Positions 12,301 to 23,938 of a DNA stretch of 64,000 bases are shown one piece after another. The number at the start of each line of letters is the position of its first letter. Within the stretch, counting starts at the first letter, position 1. The stretch covers positions 15,077,188 to 15,141,187 of the forward strand of contig CM034101.1 of assembly GCA_019914945.1 (NCBI GenBank). The letters run 5' to 3'. This stretch comes from Typha latifolia. Taxonomy: Eukaryota > Streptophyta > Magnoliopsida > Poales > Typhaceae. A program made the position numbers and the translations under genes. Under the pieces are notes generated by a model. That model was not told the DNA's origin, made no database searches, and saw only the letters and a program-made list of their open reading frames with translations.

Positions 12301-15300
12301 TTGATATACCAGGTACCACTTCTTATTTTTCATCCATACTATAAGAAAAGAAATACGTTATTTTAAATGATCAAATAACATCTACTGCATGAGGGTTTCA
12401 CCATTTTCTAATTCGGTGGCAAGGTCAACCAGAGTCTAATTATACGTGGTCACGTGGATCACTCGCGAAGAGTTACAACAGCTTGACCCTAACATCTTGG
12501 AGTGCTATCAGAATCATTCACACACCCACTCGACTAAGTCGAGTTTCTTCCACCCCGGGAGAGTTGGTGTGGACACCATCATTCGTCATTTTAATTCTCG
12601 TAGGCACAAGAAGGCTGCACCCGTGGCCCTATGACTTAACGAAGGTTTTAACTAGCCTTATTATAGGGTTATTTTCGTATTTTTGTCTTTTGCGTTACTT
12701 TGCCTATATAAAGGCTTGTTAGTGGATCCCAACGTTGGTGGATTCACATATTGAGTTAACGAATATAAAGGCTCATTTATTGGTTAATGAATATTTTGAG
12801 AGTTTTCACATATTGAATGTTTGTTGGTGGATTCCCCAGTTTTTGTTACTTTTTTCTACTTGTTCTTCTCAAATATGTATCGAGAAGTTGTCCTACTTCA
12901 AATCCAAACTAGTTAAATTTTTTATCCAGAGATCTTTAAATTTTTTATCCAAAGATCTTACTATCTGGATTAAGATCAAACATTTAATTTCTTGACTAAA
13001 CAGCCCTATAATATACTTTATTATGCTTTATGATTGTTGCAGTCTAATTATATAATATACTTTATTATGCTTTATGATTATTGCAGTCTAATTTTATTTC
13101 TGTTATGATGCCTTGTAAAGAACACTTAGGAAAATAGAACTTTGGTATCTAGGCATCAAATGGTATCGATCATCATAATTAGAGTGCAATCATTATTTGC
13201 AAAAGGATGAATCAAGGCCTTAATATTTCAAAAGTACCCCACCTCAATCGTGTAATAAATCTAAACAGGATAAGTTGATAAGTATAATAGATATCATATC
13301 ATATATGTGAAAGTGATAAACCTTGATGGAGTCTATTCTTATTGTACTAGTTATTTATTTCAGAAAAAATAAGATTTCTGTATGTCGCGTTCGAATGAGG
13401 GATGGGCACGTTCGAACGCCCTTGCGAACGCCTGCAGGCATTCACATCAATAGAAAATGCAAATTGTGCGTTTGAACGTCCGCGTGCGAATGTCTGCATA
13501 CGTCCACATCGACAGAAAACGCAATTTGTGCGTTCGAACGCGATCGGCGAGAATCCACTGTTTCTAGGGTTAATAATTGTTATTTTTTATTTGTTTGGTT
13601 AGTCTCTTAAGGTATGGATGGCAACCAAAAACATTATGATGAATGAATATTGATTTTTATCTCTTTTCTATCCTCTTTACCCTAATCTCCCTTTCCCTTC
13701 CTTCAAGCCCTAGCCATGCGTCATCTCGACGTTGGTGTTCTTCTAACCTCCCTTGTCTGTCGAGTCCTCCCTTCTCCTTGGAATCTCGGCCACTTCTCCC
13801 CCTTCATCCTTCTCCCCTAAACTTCACAAACCATCCACCCTCATCTCCATTATCACCCTGATAGGAACAGAACATCCTCTTCAATATCTGGATCGGTTGC
13901 AGGAAATCAGCCCGCGCAGCCGAAGAAAAATATTCACCAGATATTCTACCGTAGTCGGAAAATTACGAAACCAGAGGTGGTCGATCCGTAACTTCCTAAT
14001 CTATATTTTTGGTATTTATACCCTTCGTAGATTCGGACTACAACTGGGACGAAAATACGTAAGAGTGGGGGTGAAGGTGGTGGTGACGGGTGGAGGTGAT
14101 AATAAGGTTAGGGATGATAATGGAGATAAAGGTGGATAGTTTGTGGAGTTTAGGGGATAAGGATGAAGAGGGAGAAGTGGCCGAGATCCCAAAAAGGAGG
14201 GAGGACTCGAGAGACAAGGGAGGTTAGAAGAACACCGATGTCGAGATAGCGAACGGCTAGGGCTTGAAGGAAGGGAAAGAGAGATTAGGATAAAGATGAT
14301 AGAAAGGAGATAAAATCAATATTCATTCATCATAATATTTTTTGTTGCCATCCACACCTTCAGAGACTAACCAAACAAGCAAAAAATGGCAATTATTAAC
14401 CCTAGAAATAGTGGATTCTCGCCGATCGTGTTCGAACGGGGTCCACCGCATTCGAACGCACAAATTGTGTTCTCTGTTGATGTGAACGTATACAGGCATT
14501 CGCAAGCGGGCGTTCGAACGCAGCCAAACACACAATTTGCGTTCTCTGTCGATGTGAACACCTGTACGCATTCGAACGCGCCCCCTCCCGCATTCGAACG
14601 CGATATACATAAATCTTTTTTTTTTCTAAAATAAAAAACTAGTACAATAAGAATAGACTCCAGCAAGGTGTATCAGGAAGATTCCAATTTCCAGCTTAGA
14701 ATACAATTTTAACATGACAGAGAGGCAACAAAAAGTAGAGGGCAACACATAAAAATAAAAAACCTGTCTTTTTTTTTGCCAAACCATGCATAACACAGCA
14801 AGAGAATGTGATTTACCTCTCCAAGTTGTCTTTCCATCCTTCCCAAGGCCTCACAAAATCTTCCTCCTCAAAAACAAAACCAGAAACCAAGATAGAAACT
14901 GCCAGACGCTGAAAATGAAAACATTCACTAAAAATTACATAAATATACTGAATACAAAATGTTGACTCTTAAGATAATAAAGCTGCATTTTTATCATAAG
15001 GAAGCCAGGCACTCGACTCAGCCAGTGTTAGCGCCAAAAAAGCCCAAATGATTGAATTTCAAGAGGCAAGCAACTCACACCCTGATTATGGTTTTCACCA
15101 ATAGGTTTAAATTCAAATTCTTTGATACTTCCAATTCTCCTAGCCATTTTGCTACCTGTGAGTCCAGCTCCAGCAGCTGTATTTCCAAAAGTGAGTGAAC
15201 TGATTCGAAAATATCAAATGACTACAATGTACAATAAGTCAATATGCATCAATATGTAACTCTTTAGTGCAATGACTCACATAAGTAACTAGTGATTATG

Positions 15301-18300
15301 AATGTCCTAATCAGGGAAAATAATTTCTCAAATTAAGCAATCCACATGTAACATATGATGGCATTTCCATAAGCTACATCCTTCTTCATAAAGGAAGTCT
15401 AAACTATACACAATTCCCGCCCCCCCCCCCCCCCTTCAGAGGTTGCATTACTATCCGACAAATAGTGACAAGCTAAGAAGTGAGAACCTCTAGCAACAGA
15501 AAAAAGCATCGAGTTCAAAATAAATTCAATCACAAAGTCAAGAATCAATTATTTTGTCATCTAAGTATCCAACTATTTATAAACCCAACAACTGAGAACA
15601 ACTAGATTCATTATGGACAACCTTAACTTTGAATAACAATAAATCTAATACAAAATGCTTGCGCATAGGACACATTATGAATGAAAATATCATAAATGCA
15701 GATAATGATTTCTAGGGAGAGGAGAAAGATAATTTCACCAATCTGCACCACTGTGGTGTACAATGATTTAGTCGATTCTCCTGCATCAATAGTATCACAA
15801 TTTGAAAGAAGCTAGTGGATACAGTTAACTGTTTTCAGTTTTTCTTTTTCACGCCTGACTCTTGAGCAGCTTCAAGATTCTACCATTGAAATTGTACCAT
15901 CTACCTGAAGCAACTATGAATTGGTCCATCTACCTAGAGTATATAAGAGGCCTTAAAAGTTCAACAATGAAAAAATATCATAGCATTACACAAAACAAAT
16001 TATAAAGGCTAAGTTTTTACTTTTGTAATATATCTCCATATGAAGGATGAATTTCTAGGAAATAAGGGAAAGTTGAACATTCACCCCCAAATGATGCAGC
16101 AACAGCCACAGAACCAGCAACAGATCCTGCAGCAGTAGCCATGGCAGCAAATCCGCTAGCTCCAATAACAGGGATAAGTGTCCCTAATGTTGGAGCTAAA
16201 GCACTAAACCCTGCAGCAATTGCTGGAGCAGCTAAACCTGTTACAAAAGAATGAAATATCTCAAATATTCACTGAATACTAAGGCAAAAAATCTCACTAT
16301 TCCCTAAATCTGAAGTGCCACACCTCCAGTGATGGCCAACAAGGTTCCTCCTGTCAATGCAGCTGCACCAATTATGCCCCCACGCTTCCATCTGGACCAT
16401 TTGCTTTCCACTGACTCATTCTCTTTTGATTGTTCTTCCACTTTTGCTGCAGCCATTGCAGTGCAAGCAACTATTATCTCAATAGCTTCCTACAGGGTCA
16501 CAATATAATTAACAGGGAGTTGAAGTATCACTCAGAAAACCTTTCTTACGTACTTATATGGACTTATATCCTGGTCATGTTACAGTTCATAAGATATAAA
16601 AAAAAGTAATATTGAGAAGCTTCACTAAATACTTTATCTTTAGGTCATACAGCCTTGGAAGTTATACTTTAGTTGAGCACACATGGTTGGGAAAAGCCAA
16701 TACCCTAGCAATACATATCCTGCAGAAAAATCCAAATACACTAAAGAGATATGCCCTAAGGGAAAAAAACTCATGATGTAAAGAGACATGACATACCAAA
16801 AGAAACAAAAATAGTCTAATGTATCCCAAGGTGTCGTATATTCCAAACAACGAGGAAGAAAATTCCAAATAGTTTAGATTCAAAATATATCCTTAATTGA
16901 TGAGATTGTCAAATAAAGGAAGAAAGAGCTTGCAAACTAAAATAAAGTTTGGATAGACAAACCATTTTGATCCATTTCACGTCAAGCCATGTCGCCAACA
17001 ACCGCAAGGCAACACGATGTCGAGCATCATAGCCCTTCCTAAATCGAGATGCCTTCTTGTTGTCTTGAGGTGTATCAGCCACACAAGAAGATAAAAGTTC
17101 ATACAACAATGCCACTTTCCGTTGATAACTGACTGGAGATTCCTCTAAAACCAACTTTTCGACATGCACTCTATCGACCCGATCACTTGAATCCTCCTTT
17201 CTAAATAATACATCAAGATTTGCTGCCTCCAAAGTTTCAGATGTTCCTAACATCACTTCAGAACTTCTATTCATTATATTGGAGCTATCATTCTCATGGG
17301 ATTCGTTAACTTTATCATGATCTTCCTCCTTAGCTGTTCCAACTGAATCAACACCAGCTTCCAAGCTCATTTCCATTGCATCAACTGCTTTTGTCAGAGC
17401 AAGTTCCTGGTCAGATCTTTCTGACGAACTTTCATCATCTTCTTCAAAGATTAATCTTAGAAACTGATATTTGAGGAAAATAACAGAAAGTCACCATTGC
17501 AGTTGGAAAAAGATAAGATGAAAAGAATCATTCAATCCATTACATATTACAATATGCAAAACAAAGAAAAAAAGGAAAAACAAAAGACAGAAGCTGCAGT
17601 GGAGAAGAAGTTTCTCAGCTTACCCTGTCTGTGCCTATATGTTAATAACACGATGAAGTGTAGATAATGAGAGAAATACATTTGAGATCTATAGCCTTTC
17701 CACAATGAATTGAATATGCTTTGTTCATGCCTGCCAAAGGTAGCCCCCTTTGGAGTACATTTGATAAAATGAGAGAAGCAACAGGACTTCCCAACACTTG
17801 AATATCTTAAGATTCATATCTCCAACAAAAGATAGCGAGTGATATGTGAATGATTTCTGTAATTGAGTATCTCAGGCAACTAATTTTGAGTCATGTTGAA
17901 CATCAGTAGTAGATTAATCGATTCATACAAATTGTAGATGTCCAATCATACTGTTTCCCAGCATCTTGCAACACAAAAGTGGTAAATTCGACTTGCACAA
18001 AGAAAAACATATTTCAGGAGACACACACCACAGGAGATAACCTTTAAACAAGTGACAGATAGTGCTAATGAGTAGCAATAAGCATCTGCCATTTTGCATG
18101 ACACCAACTGTCAACAGAATGCACACCATGATTAGTCCGGTGGTTACATCTAGCAACAATAAATCCAGAAATTAAGGACCATATTAATTTACATGTCAAG
18201 AGTTCATTTATCAAAAGACTTTTCTAGTGTTAAGTCGTTCGTTTATCACTTAAGCAGCATGAACTCACTATAAAATCCAGAACACTCCTTCTAGCTATAT

Positions 18301-19047
18301 GCAAAACCAAGTTAGATAACTGAATTACAGTATCATAAAAGGTAAATGAATCTATTTATCAGAAAATTGACATATGTAAACCCCCTATATGTGATGAATT
18401 ATGGTAAATACTTACTAGATTCCATCTACTTTCTTTATACCCTAAATTATCACCATGCTACTGGTCAGATGTATCAAGTGATCCAACACCGCAACAGAAA
18501 AAAGGCTATGTAAATCCCAGCATACCCTAATTCAAATCTACCCGTCGAGAACGACAACATTACACTTAGATTCAACAATTTTACGAAATAAACCAAGAAA
18601 GGGAAAGAACCCATACAGCCCCGACATGATGCTTGGCTTCCAACGATGCCGCGGTCTCCTCCAACCCCGGCCACGCCTTCGGATCAATCTCGAAGAACCT
18701 GGAAAACGCAAACCAACAAATCTCTCAAAGATTAACGGATCACAAAATGATCGGGTTATACGATAAAATAAAGACAAGAAATAAAAAATTAGAAACCTAA
18801 AGACGGGGCGGAGAAGGCCATGGGATTCATGCGTCCAAAGGAACGAGGAATCGCCGCCACCATCGCTGCCGTAGGAAGTGCTGGCGCTACCAGCGCTGGC
18901 GCAGCTGCGATGGTCTTGGGATTGGAATTCGTCGCCTTCTTCGAAGCCGAGAGGACGGGTTTGGTGGATCTGGGCTTGGCGGAGCGCGAGGGCGAGGAGG
19001 GCCCCCGCGGCGTAGCGCTGTGTTGGGCTAAGAGTGGAGATGGCCAT
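6070..19047 (-). CDS. DUF726/TMCO4-like membrane alpha/beta hydrolase
   Basis: Complete 15-exon gene, 2025 nt, 674 residues. Exons in transcript order: 19047-18797, 18698-18617, 17463-16963, 16489-16324, 16237-16085, 15176-15079, 14908-14817, 8643-8573, 8492-8357, 7930-7871, 7773-7691, 7614-7538, 6482-6412, 6340-6283, 6195-6070. Residues 1-110 are variable, and about 112-230 acidic. Residues about 310-390 form a Gly/Ala-rich membrane segment, as in TMCO4 (transmembrane and coiled-coil domain protein 4). A DUF726 hydrolase domain follows. The likely triad is Ser545 in GFSLG, Asp604 in STNDW and His643 in GHSSY; this is inferred from fold and spacing. No substrate is established. Intron 7 (14816-8644) is 6.2 kb and packed with transposons, yet its splice sites and flanking frames are intact (RLAVSILVSG into YILQWESK). 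The start codon is the first ATG of the conserved frame (MAISTLSPTQRYAAGALLAL). Confidence 0.9.
7299..7455 (-). mobile_element. Au-like tRNA-derived SINE in DUF726 intron 12
   Basis: On the minus strand this reads as a plant SINE. A tRNA-like head has a box A-like TAGTGTAATGGTAAGG (7439-7424) and a box B-like GAGTTCAAGTC (7397-7387). An Au-type body follows, with GGATAAAGCTGCGCACA and then CTTGTGTAAGCAGGAGCC ahead of a T-rich end near 7300. A second copy of the 3' body motif, with a few changes, lies at 7244-7268, so an older fragment may adjoin it. It sits in the intron between exons 12 and 13, in the same orientation as the gene. Target duplications were not resolved. Confidence 0.7.
9349..9382. 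repeat. (GA)n microsatellite, about 17 units
   Basis: Uninterrupted GA dinucleotide repeat inside intron 7 of the DUF726 gene, about 170 bp left of the first recognisable reverse transcriptase sequence. Confidence 0.95.
10825..11658. mobile_element. Non-autonomous hAT-like element, 834 bp
   Basis: This block splits the Gypsy integrase and is flanked by a perfect 8-bp direct duplication, CTTTATGG, at 10817-10824 and 11659-11666. Its ends are short imperfect inverted repeats: CAAGGTTCC at the left and, reverse-complemented, CAAGGATTC at the right. Subterminal repeats of ATCGG/CCGAT are dense at both ends (10843-10920 and 11575-11642). An 8-bp duplication, CA-starting ends and subterminal repeats are hAT hallmarks. 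Ignoring the insert and one copy of the duplication, the integrase frame is continuous across the site. The interior is low-complexity pyrimidine (11041-11460) and GC-rich sequence, with no transposase. Confidence 0.75.
11041..11460. repeat. Pyrimidine-rich tandem block inside the hAT-like element
   Basis: CT-rich low-complexity sequence with a repeated segment (TTTCCTTCTCCCTCACTCTC, starting near 11166, 11226 and 11340), ending in a (CT)n tract at about 11436-11456. It creates long open frames on both strands (Ser/Leu-rich on plus, Arg/Glu/Lys-rich on minus) purely by composition. Confidence 0.85.
12651..13005 (+). other. Possible 3' LTR remnant of the Gypsy element
   Basis: AT-rich sequence directly after the last chromodomain-frame stop. 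A TATA-like CTATATAAAGG lies near 12704, followed by two partly repeated GTTGGTGGATTC stretches (near 12735 and 12823). A short tandem copy of TTTTTTATCCAGAGATCTT and TTTTTTATCCAAAGATCTT lies at about 12915-12960. Position suits a 3' LTR, but there is no second LTR to compare, so this is inference. Confidence 0.35.
13007..13094. repeat. 44-bp tandem duplication
   Basis: Two adjacent copies of a 44-bp unit (13007-13050 and 13051-13094) starting TATAATATACTTTATTATGC and containing TTGCAGTCTAAT; they differ at very few positions. Confidence 0.9.
13314..14675. mobile_element. Foldback/MULE-like element, inverted arms of about 550 bp
   Basis: Left arm about 13314-13862 and right arm about 14111-14675 are inverted copies along their whole length, with scattered mismatches, around a spacer of about 250 bp. 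Matched blocks include GGAGTCTATTCTTATTGTAC at both outer ends, CCACTGTTTCTAGGGTTAAT/CCACTATTTCTAGGGTTAAT, and CTTCAAGCCCTAGCC near the inner ends. The left arm carries a tandem unit of about 61 bp with palindromic cores (CGTTCGAACG or variants at 13409, 13469, 13531). No transposase is present and no clear target duplication was found. Mutator-like (TIR-MULE) or foldback classification is inference. It lies in intron 7 of the DUF726 gene. Confidence 0.8.
15419..15434. repeat. Poly(C) tract
   Basis: A run of at least 14 C on the plus strand (poly-G in the transcript) in the DUF726 intron between exons 5 and 6. Such G-runs can form quadruplex structure and are also sites of assembly error. Confidence 0.85.
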
Positions 19048-20500
19048 GGAAGAGAGAGAGATGAAGGGTAACCTCTAAGAAGAGCAGAAGGAAGGAAAAA
19101 AAAAAAAAACGAGAGACGCGCGGAAAGGTCGAGGTTGGTTGACGGTATGCCTTGGTTTAAAGTTCGGACTTGAAAGGAAATGACGTTTTCTTGTCCGATA
19201 CTCATAAACTCGCATGCGCAAGCTCTTTTTTTCAAGTTTTGGACAATAAAATATGACTGGGCTCTTGAAAATTAAAGATTTTTAGCGCAAATGATTTGCT
19301 AATGAGCTACCATATCATCCCTATTTCTATACTTCGTTTGCTATGCTTTAGCAGCTTATTAGGAATTATTTTAGTTTATCACATAGATAGAGACTGAGAA
19401 GATGGGGGATTGTCTTGGACATAAGCTCCATGCTTAGCTAGAAAGAATAATAATTAAAATATAGTATTAAATATAAAACAATACTTATAAGCACTCAAGC
19501 TCAGTCAGGAATGATTTGGAATAAATGTTGATGCTGGTATCTTGCTTTAATCAATTGAAGCATGCAATCATCGATGCAATAAGTGATAGATGATGAAAAT
19601 TCTGGATGTTAGGAAAAGGTTATGGGAAAGTTTCAGTGTGTGCATCACATGCAGTTAAATACTCCAAAATTTGGCAGAGCATAATTGGGCCCAAAAGGCC
19701 CAATTTAAAAGTTGTAACAGTTACGGGCTTCAGCCCATTATTTAGGCTCAGAAACGGTAAAACATATATGTTTAATTATATTTTCAGCCTCAATTTCCAA
19801 GCTTTTCAGATCAAATATACTTCTCTACAATATATATATTCACAAATATGCTTTCCCAGTGTGAGGGTAGACTGTAGAGCCTTCCCATTTTTACTATTTC
19901 TCTTCCTACCTTCAGCAGTGCACTCTCTCCTCTTTCTCTCCTCTCTTGCGTAGTGTAGTATAGAAATTTTCGTCTCTCTCTCTTGCAAACCATATCCTCT
20001 CCAGACTTTGGGGTGATTTTTTTTCTCTTGTTAAATGCCTTCTTTGATACGTGTGTGCTCCTAACCAACAGAAGAGCTGATGTTTTTTCATCAGACTTTT
20101 AGACTCTTATTTTGTGTTCAAGTGTTAGAGCTTGTAAAAGGTTTAGACTAATATTTCTTTTTACCAATCTTTTGTGTATCGAGCTTGTATAAATCGAATT
20201 TTAATAAATTATCTGTCTATAAGAGAAAAAATTATATGTGGCTTTCCGAGGGTCAACTTAAACTTTCCACAGAGAATCTCATGCTGAATGAATGCTGCTT
20301 GAAAGATTCGACCTCCAAAGTTGTACACAGTCTTGGAAAAATTTCTGCATTGTTACATGACTTCTCATCATCATGCCGACACTTTTTATTTTGCTACAGA
20401 AAGCATTCCAAGGACAACTCGTCTTTGACTGACAATTTGATTCCTGCTGTCTAATTAGGCAAATATTTATACCCAAAATAAACTTTGATGGTATTGGTAG
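19048..20500. other. DUF726 upstream region and unassigned AT-rich sequence
   Basis: The first 100-150 bp hold the DUF726 leader, including a T-run seen as poly-A near 19096-19110. From about 19607 to 20180 there is a block with GGGCCC, CCCATTA, a TATATATATTC run and long CT-rich stretches, reminiscent of a solitary Copia-type LTR (it begins TGTTAGG). No matching second LTR or target duplication was found. No gene is recognised. Confidence 0.4.
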
Positions 20501-20520
20501 GCCGGCTACTCCCTGCCTTT

Positions 20521-20642
20521 GGACCTTATAACTAACTATAGTCCAAGTTTACCCACTTACAATCCACTTGTACAAAAATTCCTTTCGATCTCCTTGGATT
20601 TCGACCTTATAACTATAGTCCAAGTTTACCCACTTACATCCC
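20521..20642. repeat. Direct repeat pair of about 40 bp
   Basis: GACCTTATAACT followed by ATAGTCCAAGTTTACCCACT occurs at about 20521-20562 and again at about 20602-20642. The first copy has an extra AACT. Apparently a local segmental duplication in intergenic DNA. Confidence 0.85.
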
Positions 20643-22877
20643 AATTAGAGTTCCGAGTGAAAATAGATACACATAATTTTTTGATAGAGAATCGAATTAA
20701 ATTTTAGACTAATTATGACTTTTTATTTATAGACAATTAACACAAAAATATTAAAAATTTTAAGAAAATTTCTTATATATTAGCAAAATCATTGTTTACA
20801 AATAATGTCGAACACATCATTAGTAACAATATTAATATTTATTATTTAAATAAATAAATTATAAATTATTTTAAAAATATGCAGATAAAGAATATTCGAT
20901 ATTCGTTCCGAAAAATTATATTCGATTCGTATCCGTATTTTCTTTTTATAATTCTACCTGTATTTAAATCTGTATTCAGATGGGATAGAAATTTTGTATC
21001 TGAACTCAGTCTAAATTGGGTCGGAGTTAATCTGACCTATTTTCACCTCGGGTCCGAGTTAATCCAACCCGTTTTCACCCCGACTCATCATCCATCTTGA
21101 ACCTCCACATGGATCGATCTTTTAATGGAGAGTCAAAACTTTTTTTCTTAGCATCTTTTGGGTTCGTGCTGCTACTAATGCATGTTTTGTCTTGCTTACT
21201 TGGTGAAAATATAAGCCTAAAATTAAATGTCATGCCACATGGGGAGTAGGTCTCTTCTTGGCAACATTAGAAACTTTGTGGAACAATCGAGCATGCCACT
21301 AATTATTATCTTCCACTAGGCCGAGGGACGAGGGTTGAAGACTATATCCACTCTAATCTTCAGATTATAATACTTATAAGTGGATAAGAATAACAATGCT
21401 CCTCAATTTGTCTTCACCCGGAGGAAGGCATGCCTTTGGACTTGGCTCGCATGCAGTGATATTTATACATGTAGATCACTTTCCATTGACCACATCTAAT
21501 ATTGGATCACTAATGGAAATTACTAGCTACATCACCTTAAACTTAGTGTGATTAGAATATGATTACAGAGTAGACGTTACCCCTCTTCTTCGTTTGCCCT
21601 GTATTTTCCAAAGTTGACCTAGACATCATGGTCAATAAGATAAAAGGAATATGCAAACTCTAAGAAAATATGCATGATTAGTCCTCATATTTTGGGATCA
21701 TTGTATGATGGCTTCAGTTTCTGAAGTTATAACAATTTTTTTTAATTCAAATCGGTAAAACTATTGAAATTATATAGTAGGCCTCTCACCACAAGCAAAT
21801 ATATTTTGTAAACAGTTTATAAAAGTAGACATTTTCTTAAACGCAAAATACTAAAATCGGATGAGATAAAGTATAGAATGAGAGTGGAACCCATGTTAGT
21901 GATGCAACTCTTAGTACCCCACTCAATTAATCTAACTCCAACTGCAACGCACGTAGAAGCACAAGACTGTGAGGGTGATGTTTGAGAAGGAGGAGGTCCA
22001 GGAGGAGGAGGATGATGCCTGAGGTTAGTGAAGACAGCTCCATCCCAGCTAAGTAGTTAAGCCTTGCAAGCAAGAAGAGGGGCAAGTAGATAAAAGGTGG
22101 ACAAACTAAAGTTAAATAGCTTTTAGGTTGGAAGCTGACGAGACCAAAATACCCTCCACTTCCACCTCCACTTCCACTTCCACTTCCGCTTCCAATTCTG
22201 CCCATCACCCATCTCCACCAGGCATTAGTCATTAGTAGAGTAGGGGAGTGGTGGACTTCCAAATTCAAAAGACAAAGATGACCATGTGGGAGGCGAGGTG
22301 TTTGCATGTGACATTGGTCCCTATCAGCTTTAGTTTATAAGTATATACCATGTTGCTGGTTTATATTATAGTATGAGATATGTATTATAACTACTAGATA
22401 CTATTCCTTTATTATTTTTCATTTTAGAGAAATAAAAATATATTATGTGAGAATACTCCATGATGGTTACAAGTAAAATGATTGTTACACTCATATTTTA
22501 TCTCATTAGACTCTTCTACTTGATTAATTATAAGTCATCGGGTTTCTCTTTCTCTATCTTCTATTGAGAGTCTTCTTTGACGTTGTTGTCACCGACCTCC
22601 TCCCTCTCAATTAGCCCCTTTGGCCTGGAGGATAGGAGAGGTCTTCCGTTCCCATACTAGATTTCTCTTTTTATTTCTTCCTTCTTGATTGTGTGCAACC
22701 GACTATTTTCCAACATAATGTGAGTTCTAGCACACCATCCCGCAAACCCTCTCATCATTCTTTCCTTTTTCATATCCTTCTCAATTTTTGTTTCACCCTT
22801 TTTGGTATTGGTTGACCTCACTCTCAATTGCTCTCATTTTCTAAACTATTTCAAACACTTTTAACTTGGTTCAATAA

Positions 22878-22879
<2 letters not shown>

Positions 22880-22914
<35 letters not shown>
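22880..22914. repeat. (AT)n microsatellite
   Basis: About 16 AT units in intergenic DNA. Similar shorter AT tracts occur near 24168-24196, 32475-32491, 46964-46984, 51339-51362 and 55001-55025. Confidence 0.95.
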
Positions 22915-23064
22915 AAGCAAATACTTTAATGCACCTTTAAAAATTATAATCATAATCCAATGGTTCTAATAGTCAGTTTTCATACCCGGTACCGGTCCAA
23001 AACCACATTACGTAAGAAAAATAGCATATTAGTTAAGAAGATTAATTACGTTTGCCTAACTTTT

Positions 23065-23645
23065 CAATTTTCTTGTTATACCCTTAAAGATCTTAACCAT
23101 CAGATCTTTATCAAAGTGATTGATAAACAATTAACTTTATGGTACGGAAGAAGCGCTCTATACGTTTTTTTTCTTCTTCCGTTAAGATTTATCTCTTAAA
23201 TATAATTATGCCTTAATTATAAGAGATATCATTTAATATTAAATAATTTAAATTTGATTATTTTGAGATAAACTTCAATTTAAATATAATTCTCTATTTA
23301 TATCTATTAAAATTTAACAATCTTAAACTAATGGGAGATATATGTAAATAATAAAAAATAATCAAAAAGATAAAATGTAATTAAATTTTTATTAAGTTAA
23401 TTATAAAAGACATCAATACATTTATTTTGATATATATACATTACTCTCAGTTAATGATATATATGTCTTTTACTTAATAAAATATTAAGATAAATATAAT
23501 TGTTAAAAAATAATGTGCAAGATTATATATCTAAAAAAAATTACCTGTTGAACTGATAATAACTTTCATTCTTATTATACCCTTAAAGATCTTAACCGTT
23601 AGATCTTCATTAAATTAATTGATAAAGAATTAATTCTATTGTAGG
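23065..23645. repeat. Direct repeats 499 bp apart with internal hairpin
   Basis: Two diverged copies of a segment of about 70-80 bp (23065-23145 and 23566-23645) share TATACCCTTAAAGATCTTAA, then AGATCTT and an ATTGATAAA block. In each copy an AAAGATCT / AGATCTTT pair forms a short inverted repeat. The copies flank about 420 bp of AT-rich sequence with no coding content. Confidence 0.75.
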
Positions 23646-23913
23646 AAAAAAAATCCTCATATATATATATATTAATTAAAATTTTAAATTAAAATTAAGA
23701 AATAAGACTAATAAAGTACGGAATTAGCCTCAAACCAAACATGAGTACCGGTTTCTTGATTTGTGTTTTTATTTGACTTGGAAATGTTTCTCTATCCTAT
23801 CCTGTTGCAGCAAAATCCCAATCGATTTGTAACAAGGAATCTACTGCTCAATTTGAAATCCATATTTTAAATTTGATTTCCACCGTCAATCACGTGAAGA
23901 CATCCGTGATTCG

Positions 23914-23938
23914 TCTCTCTCTCTCTCTCTCTCTCTCC
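23914..23938. repeat. (CT)n microsatellite
   Basis: About 12 CT units in intergenic DNA. Confidence 0.95.

Larger units (their letters stand above)
9550..12650 (+). mobile_element. Degenerate Ty3/Gypsy chromovirus-type retrotransposon
   Basis: Partial pol of a Ty3/Gypsy element, antisense to its host gene, in intron 7. In order: end of reverse transcriptase (9550-9800, from ILIYSQSKEF, then KKCSF and IKAIIDWSKPRN); RNase H (about 9830-10175, with VECDAS and KQKYSTY, interrupted by stops); integrase (about 10490-10824, with MDFVLGLPRTF and HFISCAKTSDASHVAKLYF), resuming after an inserted element at 11667 with AYNNS; then a chromodomain-like segment (12389-12500, FLIRWQGQ and REELQQLDP). Gag, protease, most of reverse transcriptase and the 5' LTR are missing. 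Many stops and frameshifts show it is dead. The chromodomain and integrase indicate a chromovirus lineage, not a caulimovirus-type sequence. Confidence 0.9.

Noticed and set aside
9550..12650. Endogenous pararetrovirus (caulimovirus) sequence
   Set aside because: Integrase and a chromodomain are present and movement or coat protein motifs are not, so it is a Ty3/Gypsy retrotransposon.
13753..14139. 128-codon plus-strand frame across the foldback spacer
   Set aside because: It starts inside one arm and crosses the spacer; no domain, and its composition follows the repeat.
19607..20180. Solitary Copia-type LTR
   Set aside because: It begins TGTTAGG and has promoter-like content, but no matching terminal CA, second LTR or target duplication could be found.
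21927..22307. 126-codon minus-strand frame with a Gly-Ser run
   Set aside because: The run comes from a simple CTTCCA-type repeat; there is no domain, signal or homologue I recognise.
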